From Streptomyces solicavernae (lineage in GTDB: Bacteria; Actinomycetota; Actinomycetes; Streptomycetales; Streptomycetaceae): a stretch of DNA of 64,000 nt. The notes beneath the pieces are model-generated. The model saw only the letters and a program-made list of their open reading frames with translations, was not told the DNA's origin and made no database searches. Below, piece after piece: positions 34,907 through 43,759 of the stretch. The stretch spans positions 1 to 64,000 of the forward strand of contig NZ_JASCIR010000028.1 of the NCBI RefSeq assembly GCF_029968095.1, given 5' to 3'. Position 1 is the stretch's first letter. The number at the start of each line of letters is the position of its first letter. The position numbers and the translations under genes are program-made.

Positions 34907-36388
34907 ATGCGCGAAACGGATCGCCCCTCGGGCTCGGAGCAGGCAGGACCGGTGCACGCCGTCGTCGTCGGAGGCGGCATCGCCGGGCTCGCGGCCGCGC
35001 ACCGGCTGCTCGCCACCGGCGCCCGCGTCACCGTCCTGGAAGCCTCCGGCCGGCTCGGCGGCAAGCTGCACGCCGGACAGATCGAGGGCGTCCGCGTCGA
35101 CCTCGGCGCCGAGTCCATGCTCGCCCGGCGGCCCGAAGCGGTCGCCCTCGCCCGCGAGGTGGGGCTCGACGCCGCGCTGCAGCCGCCCGCCGTCGCGAGC
35201 GCCGCGCTGTGGAACCGCGGGCAGCTCACCCCCATGCCGAAGGGCCACGTGATGGGCGTGCCCGGCGACGCCGACGTCCTCGCGGGCGTGCTGTCCACCG
35301 AGGGCCTGCGCCGCGTCGAGGCCGAGCGGGAACTGCCGCCCACGGAGCCCGGCGAGATCGGCGAGGACATCGCCGTCGGCGCGTACGTCGCCGCGCGGGT
35401 GGGCCGCGAAGTCGTGGACCGCCTGGTGGAGCCGCTGCTCGGCGGGGTGTACGCGGGCGACGCGTACCGCCTGTCGCTGCGCATGGCCGTGCCGCAGCTC
35501 TACGACGTCGCGCGCTCCGGCGGCTCGCTGCTCGCCGGGGTCCGTGCCGTGCAGGAGCGGGCCGCCCGGCGGCAGCAGGACGGGCCCGTGTTCATGGGCA
35601 TCGAGGGCGGCATCGGCCGGCTGCCCCTCGCGGTCGCCGACGCGGTACGCGCCAAGGGCGGCGAAATCGCCCTCCACGCGCGCGTGGACGCCGTCCGCCG
35701 CACCCCCGGCGGCTGGTCCGTGCGCACCGAAGGCCGTGAACTCACCGCCGACGCCGTGGTCCTGGCCGTGCCCGCCCCGCACGCCGCCCGGCTGCTCGAC
35801 GCGGACGCGCCCGCCGCGGCCGCCGAACTGCGCGCCGTCGAGTACGCGTCGATGGCCCTGATGACGCTCGCCTACCGGCGCCGGGACGTGGACCTGCCCG
35901 CCGGCAGCGGCTTCCTCGTACCGCCCGTGGACGGGCACACCATCAAGGCGTCCACGTTCGCCTCGCAGAAGTGGGGCTGGATCGCCGAGGAGAACCCCGA
36001 GCTGCTCGTGCTGCGCACCTCCGTGGGCCGGCACGGCGAGGAGGAGGTGCTTCAGCGCGCCGACGAGGAGCTGGTGGACGTCTCGCGGGCAGACCTGCGC
36101 GCGGCCGTCGGCCTGACCGCCGCGCCCGTCGCCACCCGCGTCACACGCTGGAACGACGGCCTGCCGCAGTACCCCGTCGGGCACCACGCGCGCGTGGCGC
36201 GGATCCGCGCGCACGTCGCCGGGCTGCCGGGCCTCGCGGTGTGCGGCGCGGCGTACGACGGCGTCGGCATCCCGGCCTGCATCGCGAGCGCGCACGCGGC
36301 GGTCGACCAGCTGGCAGGCGACCGTACGGGCATCGGTCTGCTGAGTGCGAACCCGGTGCAGAGCCTGCACGGCGGCGGAGGAGAATAG
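34907..36388 (+). CDS. hemY: Coproporphyrinogen III oxidase (HemY/CgoX type, formerly protoporphyrinogen oxidase)
   Basis: A 493-residue FAD enzyme. The N-terminal dinucleotide motif is AVVVGGGIAGLAAAHRLL, then EASGRLGGKL; AESMLARRPEAVALAREVG and LLGGVYAGDAYRLSLR are typical of the family, and LAVCGAAYDGVGIPACIASA is the C-terminal FAD motif. In actinobacteria this enzyme oxidises coproporphyrinogen III to coproporphyrin III. Four bases separate its stop from hemQ, so the two form an operon in the coproporphyrin-dependent pathway. Many annotations use hemG for this gene. Confidence 0.93.
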   Translation: MRETDRPSGSEQAGPVHAVVVGGGIAGLAAAHRLLATGARVTVLEASGRLGGKLHAGQIEGVRVDLGAESMLARRPEAVALAREVGLDAALQPPAVASAALWNRGQLTPMPKGHVMGVPGDADVLAGVLSTEGLRRVEAERELPPTEPGEIGEDIAVGAYVAARVGREVVDRLVEPLLGGVYAGDAYRLSLRMAVPQLYDVARSGGSLLAGVRAVQERAARRQQDGPVFMGIEGGIGRLPLAVADAVRAKGGEIALHARVDAVRRTPGGWSVRTEGRELTADAVVLAVPAPHAARLLDADAPAAAAELRAVEYASMALMTLAYRRRDVDLPAGSGFLVPPVDGHTIKASTFASQKWGWIAEENPELLVLRTSVGRHGEEEVLQRADEELVDVSRADLRAAVGLTAAPVATRVTRWNDGLPQYPVGHHARVARIRAHVAGLPGLAVCGAAYDGVGIPACIASAHAAVDQLAGDRTGIGLLSANPVQSLHGGGGE

Positions 36389-36392
36389 CCGC

Positions 36393-37112
36393 ATGAGTGA
36401 CGACGCCCCCGCCAAGATCCCCAACGCCGGCAAGAAGGCCAAGGACCTCAACGAGGTCATCCGCTACACGCTGTGGTCGGTCTTCAAGCTGAAGGACGTG
36501 CTGCCCGAAGACCGCGCCGGTTACGCCGACGAGGTCCAGGACCTGTTCGACCAGCTCGCCGCCAAGGACATCACCGTCCGCGGCACGTACGACGTCTCCG
36601 GACTGCGCGCCGACGCCGACGTCATGATCTGGTGGCACGCCGAGACGGCCGACGAGCTGCAGGAGGCGTACAACCTCTTCCGCCGCACCAAGCTCGGCCG
36701 CGCCCTGGAGCCGGTCTGGTCGAACATGGCGCTGCACCGCCCCGCCGAGTTCAACAAGGCGCACATCCCGGCGTTCCTCGCCGACGAGACGCCCCGCAAC
36801 TATGTGAGCGTCTACCCCTTCGTGCGCTCGTACGACTGGTACCTGCTGCCCGACGAGGACCGTCGCCGCATGCTCGCCGACCACGGCAAGATGGCCCGCG
36901 GCTACCCGGACGTGCGCGCCAACACCGTCGCGTCGTTCTCCCTCGGGGACTACGAATGGCTGCTCGCCTTCGAGGCGGACGAGCTGTACCGGATCGTGGA
37001 CCTGATGCGGCACCTGCGGGCTTCCGAGGCGCGGATGCACGTGCGCGAAGAGGTGCCGTTCTTCACGGGGCGCCGCAAGTCTGTCGCCGACCTCGTGGCC
37101 GGCCTCGCCTGA
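36393..37112 (+). CDS. hemQ: Coproheme decarboxylase (HemQ/ChdC)
   Basis: A 239-residue chlorite-dismutase-fold protein that makes haem b from coproheme. The segment VSVYPFVRSYDWYLLPDE carries the Tyr used for radical decarboxylation, and the His in MLADHGKMARGYPDV fits the proximal haem ligand. WWHAETADELQ is also characteristic. ATG at 36393 follows GGAGGAG, four bases after hemY. A long hairpin at 37123-37175 ends the operon. Confidence 0.93.
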   Translation: MSDDAPAKIPNAGKKAKDLNEVIRYTLWSVFKLKDVLPEDRAGYADEVQDLFDQLAAKDITVRGTYDVSGLRADADVMIWWHAETADELQEAYNLFRRTKLGRALEPVWSNMALHRPAEFNKAHIPAFLADETPRNYVSVYPFVRSYDWYLLPDEDRRRMLADHGKMARGYPDVRANTVASFSLGDYEWLLAFEADELYRIVDLMRHLRASEARMHVREEVPFFTGRRKSVADLVAGLA

Positions 37113-37122
37113 GCAGCACGGA

Positions 37123-37175
37123 CGAAGGGGCCGCAGCCAGAGCACCGGCCCAGAACATCGGCTGCGGCCCCTTCG
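37123..37175. terminator. Terminator after hemQ
   Basis: A 16-bp perfect stem (37123-37138 with 37160-37175) and 21-nt loop, between the convergent hemQ and peptidase genes. Confidence 0.8.
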
Positions 37176-37184
37176 CGTACGGGT

Positions 37185-38744
37185 TCAGCGCGCCTCCGGC
37201 TCCGCGCGCGGTGCGCATTCCGAGCGGGGGGTCCTCGGGGTGCGGCCGGTCAGCATGTACGTGTCCACGTGCTTGTTGACGCACTCGTTCGGGCCGCCCG
37301 CGATGCCGTGCGTCCCCGCGTCCCGCTCCGTGACGAGCGCGGAGCCGGCCAGCCTGCGGTGCAGTTCGACCGCGCCCTTGTACGGGGTCGCCGCGTCCCG
37401 CTCCGCCGCGAGGATCAGCGTGCCGGGCAGCGCACCCGGCGCCGTACGGACGTCCACGGGCTGCTGCCGGGGCGCGGGCCAGTAGGCGCACGGCAGGTTC
37501 ATCCAGGCGTTGTCCCAGGTCTCGAAGGGCGCCAGCCGGGCAAGCGCCGAGTTGTCGCGGTCCCAAGTGGCGAAGTCCCGGGGCCAGTTGCCGGAGTCGT
37601 TGCACTCGACGGCGGTATAGACCGCGTTGCTGTTCTCGTTCTCCACGGCCGCCTGCGGCTTCGGCGCGGCCAGCTCGATCAGCGGCTCCGGGTCGCCCTT
37701 CAGATACTTCGACAGGGCGGTGGCGCTGCGCGGCCAGTAGTCGTCGGAGTACCCGGCCTGCAGGAACGCCGACTGCAGCTGCCCGGGGCCGACCTTCCCG
37801 CCGGCCGGTTTGCGGGCGAGCCGGTCGCGCACCTTCTCGTAGCTGCGCTGCACCGCGCGGGCCGACGTGCCCAGGCCGTACGTCTTGTCGTGCTCGGCCA
37901 CCCAGCCGCGGAAGTCCGCCCAGCGCGCCTCGAACGCCAGGGACTGGTCGAGGTTGTTGCGGTACCAGATCTGCTTCGGGTCCGGGTTGACCGCCGAGTC
38001 GAACACCATGCGGCGCACGTGCGAGGGGAACAGCGTGGCGTACACCGCGCCGAAGTACGTCCCGTACGAGGCGCCCATGAAGTTGAGCTTCTGCTCGCCG
38101 AGCGCCGCCCGCAGCACATCCAGGTCACGGGCGTTGTTCAGCGTGTTGTAGTGCCGCAGGTCCGCGCCCGCGTTCCGCTCGCAGCCCGCCGCGTACGCCT
38201 TCGCCTGCGCGATGCGCTTCCGCTTGTGGGCGCGGTCCGGGTGGGTCGGCTCCTCGCTCGGGGCCTTCGCGAACTCCTTCGGGGCCTGGCAGGAAAGCGG
38301 TGCCGAACGGCCCACGCCGCGCGGGGCGTAGCCGACGAAGTCGTAGGCCTTCGCGATGCGCCGCCACTCCGGCAGGCCCGCCGCCAGCGGCCAGTACATG
38401 CCGGAGCCGCCGGGGCCGCCCGGGTTGAAGACGAACGCGCCCTGCCGCTCGGACGCCTTGCCCTTGGCCTTGACGCGGCTGACGGTCAGCTCGATCTTCT
38501 CGCCGTCGGGCTTCGCGTAGTCGAGGGGCACGGTCACGGTCGCGCACTTCACGGAATCCGGCAGGGCCTCCTCCTTCGGGCACGCCGCCCAGTCGAGCCC
38601 GGCGGCCGCGGCGCGCTGCGCGGCCTCCGCGGTGCCGCGCGCCTCCGCGGTCCGAGGAGGCGCGGGGGCGCCGGACGCGGGGGCGGCGACCAGGGAGGTG
38701 AGGACCAGTGAACCGGCGAATCCGTACAGCAGTGGCGCACGCAT
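37185..38744 (-). CDS. Secreted tripeptidyl aminopeptidase-like alpha/beta hydrolase
   Basis: A 519-residue exported hydrolase of the Streptomyces TAP/SlpD-SlpE family, which removes N-terminal tripeptides from proteins. The signal peptide (about 1-25) ends near AAPASGA. The oxyanion segment is FNPGGPGGSG, the nucleophile Ser is in MGASYGTYFGAVYA, the Asp in LILAAERDAATPY and the His in DAGTHGIAGGPNECV. The C-terminal TAP-like region is complete. The start at 38744 gives a proper signal peptide, but no strong ribosome site is visible. Confidence 0.87.
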   Translation of the reverse strand: MRAPLLYGFAGSLVLTSLVAAPASGAPAPPRTAEARGTAEAAQRAAAAGLDWAACPKEEALPDSVKCATVTVPLDYAKPDGEKIELTVSRVKAKGKASERQGAFVFNPGGPGGSGMYWPLAAGLPEWRRIAKAYDFVGYAPRGVGRSAPLSCQAPKEFAKAPSEEPTHPDRAHKRKRIAQAKAYAAGCERNAGADLRHYNTLNNARDLDVLRAALGEQKLNFMGASYGTYFGAVYATLFPSHVRRMVFDSAVNPDPKQIWYRNNLDQSLAFEARWADFRGWVAEHDKTYGLGTSARAVQRSYEKVRDRLARKPAGGKVGPGQLQSAFLQAGYSDDYWPRSATALSKYLKGDPEPLIELAAPKPQAAVENENSNAVYTAVECNDSGNWPRDFATWDRDNSALARLAPFETWDNAWMNLPCAYWPAPRQQPVDVRTAPGALPGTLILAAERDAATPYKGAVELHRRLAGSALVTERDAGTHGIAGGPNECVNKHVDTYMLTGRTPRTPRSECAPRAEPEAR

Positions 38745-38886
38745 CGTGCTGGGGAGTCCCTTCGGGCGGCGGCAGAACAGAAGGGATCCTTCGGCGGGCG
38801 GTCGGCGAAGTAAAGCAGCGCCGCGCCCGGCGGCGGCTATTGACCCTGACGAGTCAGCGCGCGGGGCCGGGTCAGCTGCCGGGGGG

Positions 38887-39870
38887 TCAGCCCCCGCCCC
38901 CGCAGCCCCCTCCGCCACCACCACCGCCCCCGCCGCAGCCGCCGCCTCCGCCCCCGCCCCCGCAGCCGGACCCGCCCGAGGACCCGCCGCAGCTCGACCC
39001 GCCGCAGGACGAGCCCCCGCACGAGGACCCGTCGCCCCCGCCGCCGCACCACGTCACCGAGGTGTCGCCGATGAACACCACGGGGCCGGCCGTCCCCGCC
39101 GAGGCGGTCCTGCTGTTCGCCCGGATCCGCCCGGCCGCCGTCAGCTGGTCGCGCAGCACCGGGTCCGGCGCGACCCGCGGGCCGCCGCACGCCACCAGAT
39201 GCACCGGGTTCGCGCCGTTGCCCGTGGAGCGGAACCGGCGCAGCGCCCGCTTGCCCGCACCGGTCACCCGCGAACCGATGAGCGCCCTGCACACCAGGCC
39301 GACCACCAGCCCCGCGGCGATCACCGGCAGCACGCCGACGATGAACGGCAGGGCGAATCCGGCGCCGTCGAGGGTCGCGAACTGGACGATCGTCAGGACG
39401 CCCGCCAGCCACAGGGACACGAACGACAGCGCGGTCTGCATGCCCGCCCAACTCCGCAGCGGCCGCCGCTCGTCCGGCCGGGCAAGCAGCCCGCGCTGCG
39501 CCAGGCCGTCCCCGACCGCCTGCGCGGCCGGGCTGCGCATCACACCGATCCGCAGCCAGTGCAGGGCGCCGCTCGGCGCCGCCGCGTGCACGTCCAGGAC
39601 CGCCTGCTCCACCGGGTGGTACGCCAGGGCCTGCCGCACGCCGACCACTCCGGGCCCGGCGACGGCGAGCCGGCCGTCGGCGTGCATCGCCGTCAGGACC
39701 GTGTCCGCGACCCGCCCGGGACCGCCGGCGAGGAACGCCGCCTCCAGCGGGTCGGACACGTGCGGATGGGTGGGCGTGGCCGTCGCACCGGACTTGACCA
39801 CGGCGATCAGCAGGGCGGCCGCGGAGCCGCCGAGGCCCAGGTAGTAGAGGAGCGTCAGCAGGAGGTACAT
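38887..39870 (-). CDS. TIGR04222-type membrane protein with Cys/Gly-rich tail
   Basis: A 327-residue protein. A short N-terminal membrane helix (YLLLTLLYYLGLGGSAAALL) is followed by a conserved cytoplasmic-looking region with two further helices (about 145-195), a pattern I recognise as the TIGR04222 domain. The last 53 residues contain only Cys, Gly, Ser and few others: after VTWCGGGGDGSSCGG comes a run with seven Cys in all, spaced by Gly/Ser. It starts three bases after the stop of a DUF692/MNIO gene, so the two are one operon. MNIO enzymes modify Cys or Asn residues of partner peptides, which makes the tail a likely substrate. The function of the final product is unknown. Confidence 0.75.
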   Translation of the reverse strand: MYLLLTLLYYLGLGGSAAALLIAVVKSGATATPTHPHVSDPLEAAFLAGGPGRVADTVLTAMHADGRLAVAGPGVVGVRQALAYHPVEQAVLDVHAAAPSGALHWLRIGVMRSPAAQAVGDGLAQRGLLARPDERRPLRSWAGMQTALSFVSLWLAGVLTIVQFATLDGAGFALPFIVGVLPVIAAGLVVGLVCRALIGSRVTGAGKRALRRFRSTGNGANPVHLVACGGPRVAPDPVLRDQLTAAGRIRANSRTASAGTAGPVVFIGDTSVTWCGGGGDGSSCGGSSCGGSSCGGSSGGSGCGGGGGGGGCGGGGGGGGGGCGGGG

Positions 39871-39873
39871 GGC

Positions 39874-41454
39874 TCACCGTCCCGTCAGGGCGTAGCGGAC
39901 ACGCCGTACGAAACGGGCCAGCGGGTGCGTGGAGACCGGGGCGGGGCCGGAGCGCTCCAGCCACCAGTCGCTCAACTCCCGCCGTGCTGCGGTCTGTTCG
40001 GGGCCGCCTTCGAGGAGCAGGTGCTCGGCGAAGTCCAGCGCGTCGCGCCGGTAGCCGCCGGTCATGGGGCGTTTCGCGGCGTACGCGAAGAACCCGGGCC
40101 GGTACGCGTCGCCGAGGATCGCCGGGAGTTCCGGGGCGACCTTCGCGACGACGTCGGCGCGCTTGCCGGTGAGCGCGCGGCTCTGCACGGCGAGCCGCTG
40201 CCGGTCGAAGCCCTCGGGCGCGGGCGTGCCCGCGACCAGCGCGGAGAGCAGCGCGGCCTGCGCGAGCGCGAGCCGCTGCCGGGCGGTCTCCGGGCCGGCC
40301 TCCGCCTCCGTGGCCGCAGAGTCGGACTCGGGCTCGGGACCCGCCTCCGTGGCCGCAGAGTCGGACTCGGGCTCGGGACCCGCCTCCGTGGCCGCAGAGT
40401 CGGACTCGGGCTCGGGACCCGCCTCCGTGGCCGCAGAGTCGGACTCGGGCTCCGGACCCGCCTCCGTTTCCGTGGCAGGCGGGGGTGTACCCGTGCCGAG
40501 CGGGGCGCCGGACGGGCGGCCGACGGTGATGTGCTCCGTCGACGTGTAGTCCATGGGGGCCGGGCCGGCGGTGACCAGTTCGGCGGCCCGCTCCGGTGTG
40601 GCCGGGAGCAGCCGCCGGGCCGCGCCGGCCGCGACGGTGCGGCGGATCGCCTGCAGCTCCCGCTCCAGCTCCTCGGGCGCCGGGAAGTTCTCGTCCCGCT
40701 CAAGCAGCACCCCGGGCGGGCTGACCCGCGAGGCCAGTTCGGCGAGCACGTCGAGGACCGGCTGCGTGACCGGGTGGGCGTGGCTGTCGTGCCACACGCC
40801 GTCCCGCTCGAACCCGCCCGCCACGTGCACGTACGCGATGGCCTCCACCGGCAGCCCGTCCAGCGCGGCGCACGGGTCCTCGTCCCGGTTGACGTGGTTG
40901 GTGTGCAGATTGGCGACGTCGATCAGGAGCCGTACGCCGGTCCGGTCCACCAGGTCGTACAGGAACTGGCCCTCCGTCATCTCCTCGCCCGGCCAGGCGA
41001 TCAGGGCGGCGATGTTCTCCAGGGCGAGCGGCACCGGCAGCGCGTCCTGCGCGATCCGGACGTGCTCGCACAGCACGTCCAGGGAGTCCTTGGTGCGCGG
41101 CACCGGCAGCAGATGCCCGGCCTCCAGGCGCGGCGACGCGGTCAGGGCGCCCCCGGCCCGTACGAACGCGATGTGCTCGGTGACCAGCGGCGCACCCAGC
41201 GCCTCGGCGCGCTCCGCGAGGGCGCTGAGCCGGTCCGGGTCGGGCCGCTCGGCGCCGCCGATGCCGAGGCCCACGCCGTGCGGGACGACGGTGACGCCGC
41301 GCTCGCGCAGCCGGGTCAGGGAGTCCGGGAGGTGGCCGGGGCACACGTTCTCGGCGACGACCTCCACCCAGTCGAGCCCCGGCATCCGCTCCACGGCCTC
41401 GGCGATCTCCGGGCGCCAGCCCATGCCGGTCCCCAGGTGTGCTGTCTGCTGCAT
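39874..41454 (-). CDS. DUF692 multinuclear iron oxidase (MNIO) with C-terminal partner-like domain
   Basis: A 526-residue protein. Residues about 1-280 are a DUF692 TIM barrel with likely iron ligands in EVVAEN, VVPHGVGLGIGG, LVTEHIAF, LENIAAL, LIDVANLHTNHVN, AYVHVAGGF, DSHAHPV and LLERDENFP. Relatives MbnB, TglH and ChrH oxidatively modify peptide residues. A linker with four 13-residue repeats (AGPEPESDSAATE) joins a C-terminal domain of about 110 residues (GFDRQRLAVQSRALTGKRAD, then GYRRDALDFAEHLL), similar to the C-terminus of SCO6045-type proteins and possibly equivalent to the separate partner proteins of other MNIO systems. ATG at 41454 follows GGAGGAGGGG. Confidence 0.85.
   Translation of the reverse strand: MQQTAHLGTGMGWRPEIAEAVERMPGLDWVEVVAENVCPGHLPDSLTRLRERGVTVVPHGVGLGIGGAERPDPDRLSALAERAEALGAPLVTEHIAFVRAGGALTASPRLEAGHLLPVPRTKDSLDVLCEHVRIAQDALPVPLALENIAALIAWPGEEMTEGQFLYDLVDRTGVRLLIDVANLHTNHVNRDEDPCAALDGLPVEAIAYVHVAGGFERDGVWHDSHAHPVTQPVLDVLAELASRVSPPGVLLERDENFPAPEELERELQAIRRTVAAGAARRLLPATPERAAELVTAGPAPMDYTSTEHITVGRPSGAPLGTGTPPPATETEAGPEPESDSAATEAGPEPESDSAATEAGPEPESDSAATEAGPEPESDSAATEAEAGPETARQRLALAQAALLSALVAGTPAPEGFDRQRLAVQSRALTGKRADVVAKVAPELPAILGDAYRPGFFAYAAKRPMTGGYRRDALDFAEHLLLEGGPEQTAARRELSDWWLERSGPAPVSTHPLARFVRRVRYALTGR
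40309..40470. repeat. 39-bp tandem repeats in the MNIO linker
   Basis: Four nearly identical copies encode AGPEPESDSAATE between the catalytic and C-terminal domains. The unit is a multiple of three, so length changes keep the frame. Confidence 0.9.
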
Positions 41455-41579
41455 GTCCCCCTCCTCCGCCGCACCGACGTGTCTCGGCACCACACTGTGC
41501 GTGCAGTTCTCATGGCCCCGGCAGCCGCTGCCGAACCCATGGACTGGGACGTTCAGAGGTTGATTTGAGGTTTCACCCA

Positions 41580-41645
41580 GCCGTACGCCGATCGAGCCGT
41601 ACGCCGATCGGGCCGTACGCCGATCGAGCCGTACGCCGATCGGGT
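41580..41645. repeat. 16-bp tandem repeats
   Basis: Four copies of GCCGTACGCCGATCGR between the MNIO start and the DUF4142 stop. Confidence 0.85.
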
Positions 41646-41676
41646 ACTCAGGCTGCGCCTCCTCGCTGCGGCATGC

Positions 41677-42417
41677 TCAGTGCGGCAGGTCCGACGGCTT
41701 CGGCCGGGACGTGAACGACTGCTCGCCGCTCGGTGTCGCCGGTACGGGGTCGGCGGGCAGCGGGCCCGAGGGCGGCGGCGGTCCGGTGGGGCTGGCGGTG
41801 GCCTGGTTCGCGGCCTCGGCGGCGAGGGCGTCGAAGTCCACGAGCCCGGTGGACTCCAGCATCGTGATGTGGTCGAGCACGGTCTGGTTGGCGTCGCTCG
41901 CGAGCTGCCGGACCAGGCTGTTGCGGGTGGTGTGCCGCACCTGCGCGATCAGCGAGAACACCTTGCCGTGCGAGTTGCGCAGAAGGTTCGCGAACTTCCG
42001 CTGGTACGTGGTGCCCTGCGCGGCGGTCAACTCGTCCAGCCAGCCCTGCTGTTGCTCGCTGGGCCGGTTCGGCAGTTCGAGGCCGAGCTGCGCGGCGACG
42101 CTGCGCACCCGGCGGTCGAGGTCGGCGTGCCCGACGACCAGGTGGTCGCCGGCCGCCTTGATCGCCTCGCTGGGCGCGCGTTCGACGGCCTGCTGGCCTG
42201 CGGGGAGTTCCCAGAGCCCGGCGAGCCTGACCTTCACGATGAAGTCCCGGTCGGTCGCCGACAGCGGCCCCCACCGCGTGGCCACACTCGACGCCTCCAG
42301 GTCGGCCTCCCCGGTCCCGGAGCGGTCCCCGTACGACCACACGGGGAACGCGAGCGCCCCGAGGGTCGCCACGAGGGCGGCGATGATCAGGACCGTGCCG
42401 TTGATCCGTCGGAACAA
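41677..42417 (-). CDS. DUF4142 exported protein
   Basis: A 246-residue protein with an N-terminal signal anchor (RINGTVLIIAALVATLGALA) and a DUF4142 four-helix, ferritin-like domain (about 50-200: DRDFIVKVRLAGLWELPAGQ, then YQRKFANLLRNSHGKVFSLI). A Pro-rich tail follows. The start is uncertain: TTG at 42417 has GGGAGGCGAGG upstream and gives a normal signal sequence, while an ATG at 42486 is in frame. The function is unknown. It lies 220 bp upstream of the MNIO gene in the same direction, but with a repeat array between them, so co-transcription is possible but not shown. Confidence 0.75.
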   Translation of the reverse strand: MFRRINGTVLIIAALVATLGALAFPVWSYGDRSGTGEADLEASSVATRWGPLSATDRDFIVKVRLAGLWELPAGQQAVERAPSEAIKAAGDHLVVGHADLDRRVRSVAAQLGLELPNRPSEQQQGWLDELTAAQGTTYQRKFANLLRNSHGKVFSLIAQVRHTTRNSLVRQLASDANQTVLDHITMLESTGLVDFDALAAEAANQATASPTGPPPPSGPLPADPVPATPSGEQSFTSRPKPSDLPH

Positions 42418-42765
42418 GTGCCTCGCCTCCCGGGGCGGTTGGACGCTTCTGCAACGGGATACGTAGCGTGTCGCCGGGGTGTTCAACGCGGGGGCGGGGC
42501 GGGGGCGGCCCGTGGCGGGTTTGGGGGGTGGGAAGGGGCGGGGTGGGGGAGGAACACGCCCCGCCGACGTTCTCCCGCCGACGTTCTGTGCGCGGGGCCC
42601 CGAGGCGGCCCCCGAGGCGGAGCCCGAGGCGGCCCCCGAGGCGGAGCCCGAGGCGGCCCCCGAGGCGGGGTCCGAGGCGGAGCCCGAGGCGGCCCCCGAG
42701 GCGGGGTCCGGGGCGGAGCCCGAGGCGGCCCCCGAGGCGGCCCCCGAGGCGGAGCCCCGTGGGGG
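42418..42765. repeat. 12-bp repeat array between DUF4142 and Pth2-like genes
   Basis: This gap holds no gene. Positions 42600-42755 are about 13 copies of a 12-bp unit GAGGCGGCCCCC / GAGGCGGAGCCC. The rest may carry the DUF4142 promoter. Confidence 0.85.
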
Positions 42766-43614
42766 TCAGGTGTGCAAGGCCGGGTGGTCCGCCACCACCG
42801 TGCAGGAACCCGGGGCGATCTCCGTGAACCCCGCGTCGCGCACCACCGGGCGGCCGCTCGTCGTCAGCGTGGGCCAGTCGGCCCGCGGTGCCGTGCGGAC
42901 CGCGAGGGGGAAGCCGGCCGCGCGCCACCGCTCGCGCTGCTCGTCCGACAGCTCCCACCAGGCGAGTTGGGCGCCGTGCCCCGCCTGGGCCATCGCCTTG
43001 CCCGCCGACATGTCGAGGTCGGGGCTGAGCCAGAGGACCGGCTCGGCACGGTCCGGGGCGACCGGCGGCTCCGGGTCGGCCAGGTCGGTGCCGGAGACCT
43101 GGAGGCGGGCCAGGTCCTTGGGCCAGCCGTCGAGCGGCACGGGCGGGTAGACCCGCACCTCCGTGTCCTTCCCGGTGACCGTGATGCCGGGCAGCGCCTC
43201 CGCCCGCCGCCACTCGGCGCCGCGCGCTCGCCGGACCACCTTGCGGATCCGGGCGTCCTGCCAGTCCCGTACCGCCTGGGCCCAGATCCCTTCGCCGAGG
43301 GCGCGCTCGTCGGCGAGGAGGGTCAGGACGGCGCGGGCGGCGGTCTCCAGGGCGTCGGTGCGGGGCGGCGGTGCGGCCTTCTCGATGCGGACGACGAGGG
43401 GCAGCACGAACTGCGGGGCCTCGTCGCGGTCCTGGGCGGGCTCGGCGGACGGGGCCCCCGGCTCGGCGGACGGGTTCCCGGGCTCGTCGGAGGGAGTCTC
43501 GGGCTCGGCGGACGGGTTCCCGGGCTCGTCGGAGGGAGTCTCGGGCTCGGCGGACGGGTTCCCGGGCTCGTCGGAGGGAGTCTCGGGCTCGCTGGAGAGG
43601 TTCTGGCTGCTCAC
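42766..43614 (-). CDS. Peptidyl-tRNA hydrolase II-like protein with repeat-rich N-terminus
   Basis: A 282-residue protein. The C-terminal half contains a Pth2-type core: VLWLSPDLDMSAGKAMAQAG then HGAQLAWWELSDEQRERW, matching the family pattern of a basic residue and His after an acidic strand. Pth2 enzymes release stalled peptidyl-tRNA. The N-terminal 50 residues are three 14-residue repeats (ETPSDEPGNPSAEP) with no predicted fold. GTG at 43614 is the start. It is divergent from the AIM24 gene. The enzymatic activity is inferred from a short motif only. Confidence 0.7.
   Translation of the reverse strand: MSSQNLSSEPETPSDEPGNPSAEPETPSDEPGNPSAEPETPSDEPGNPSAEPGAPSAEPAQDRDEAPQFVLPLVVRIEKAAPPPRTDALETAARAVLTLLADERALGEGIWAQAVRDWQDARIRKVVRRARGAEWRRAEALPGITVTGKDTEVRVYPPVPLDGWPKDLARLQVSGTDLADPEPPVAPDRAEPVLWLSPDLDMSAGKAMAQAGHGAQLAWWELSDEQRERWRAAGFPLAVRTAPRADWPTLTTSGRPVVRDAGFTEIAPGSCTVVADHPALHT
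43450..43595. repeat. 42-bp tandem repeats in the Pth2-like N-terminus
   Basis: Three copies encode ETPSDEPGNPSAEP. The unit keeps the frame. Confidence 0.9.
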
Positions 43615-43759
43615 TCCGTCCAGTGTGCCAGCGGGCACCGACAACCCTCCCGCGGGGAGCGGCCCCGCCGATAGAGTCGGCCGTGCCCTCCCGGACCGGA
43701 GGGCCACACCGGCGTACCGGCGTACCGGCCGGTCGACCAGAGCAGAACCGGGGGTTCGG

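Noticed and set aside
38632..41568. A 978-codon plus-strand frame
   Set aside because: Antisense to the TIGR04222 and MNIO genes; composition is low-complexity and no motif is seen.
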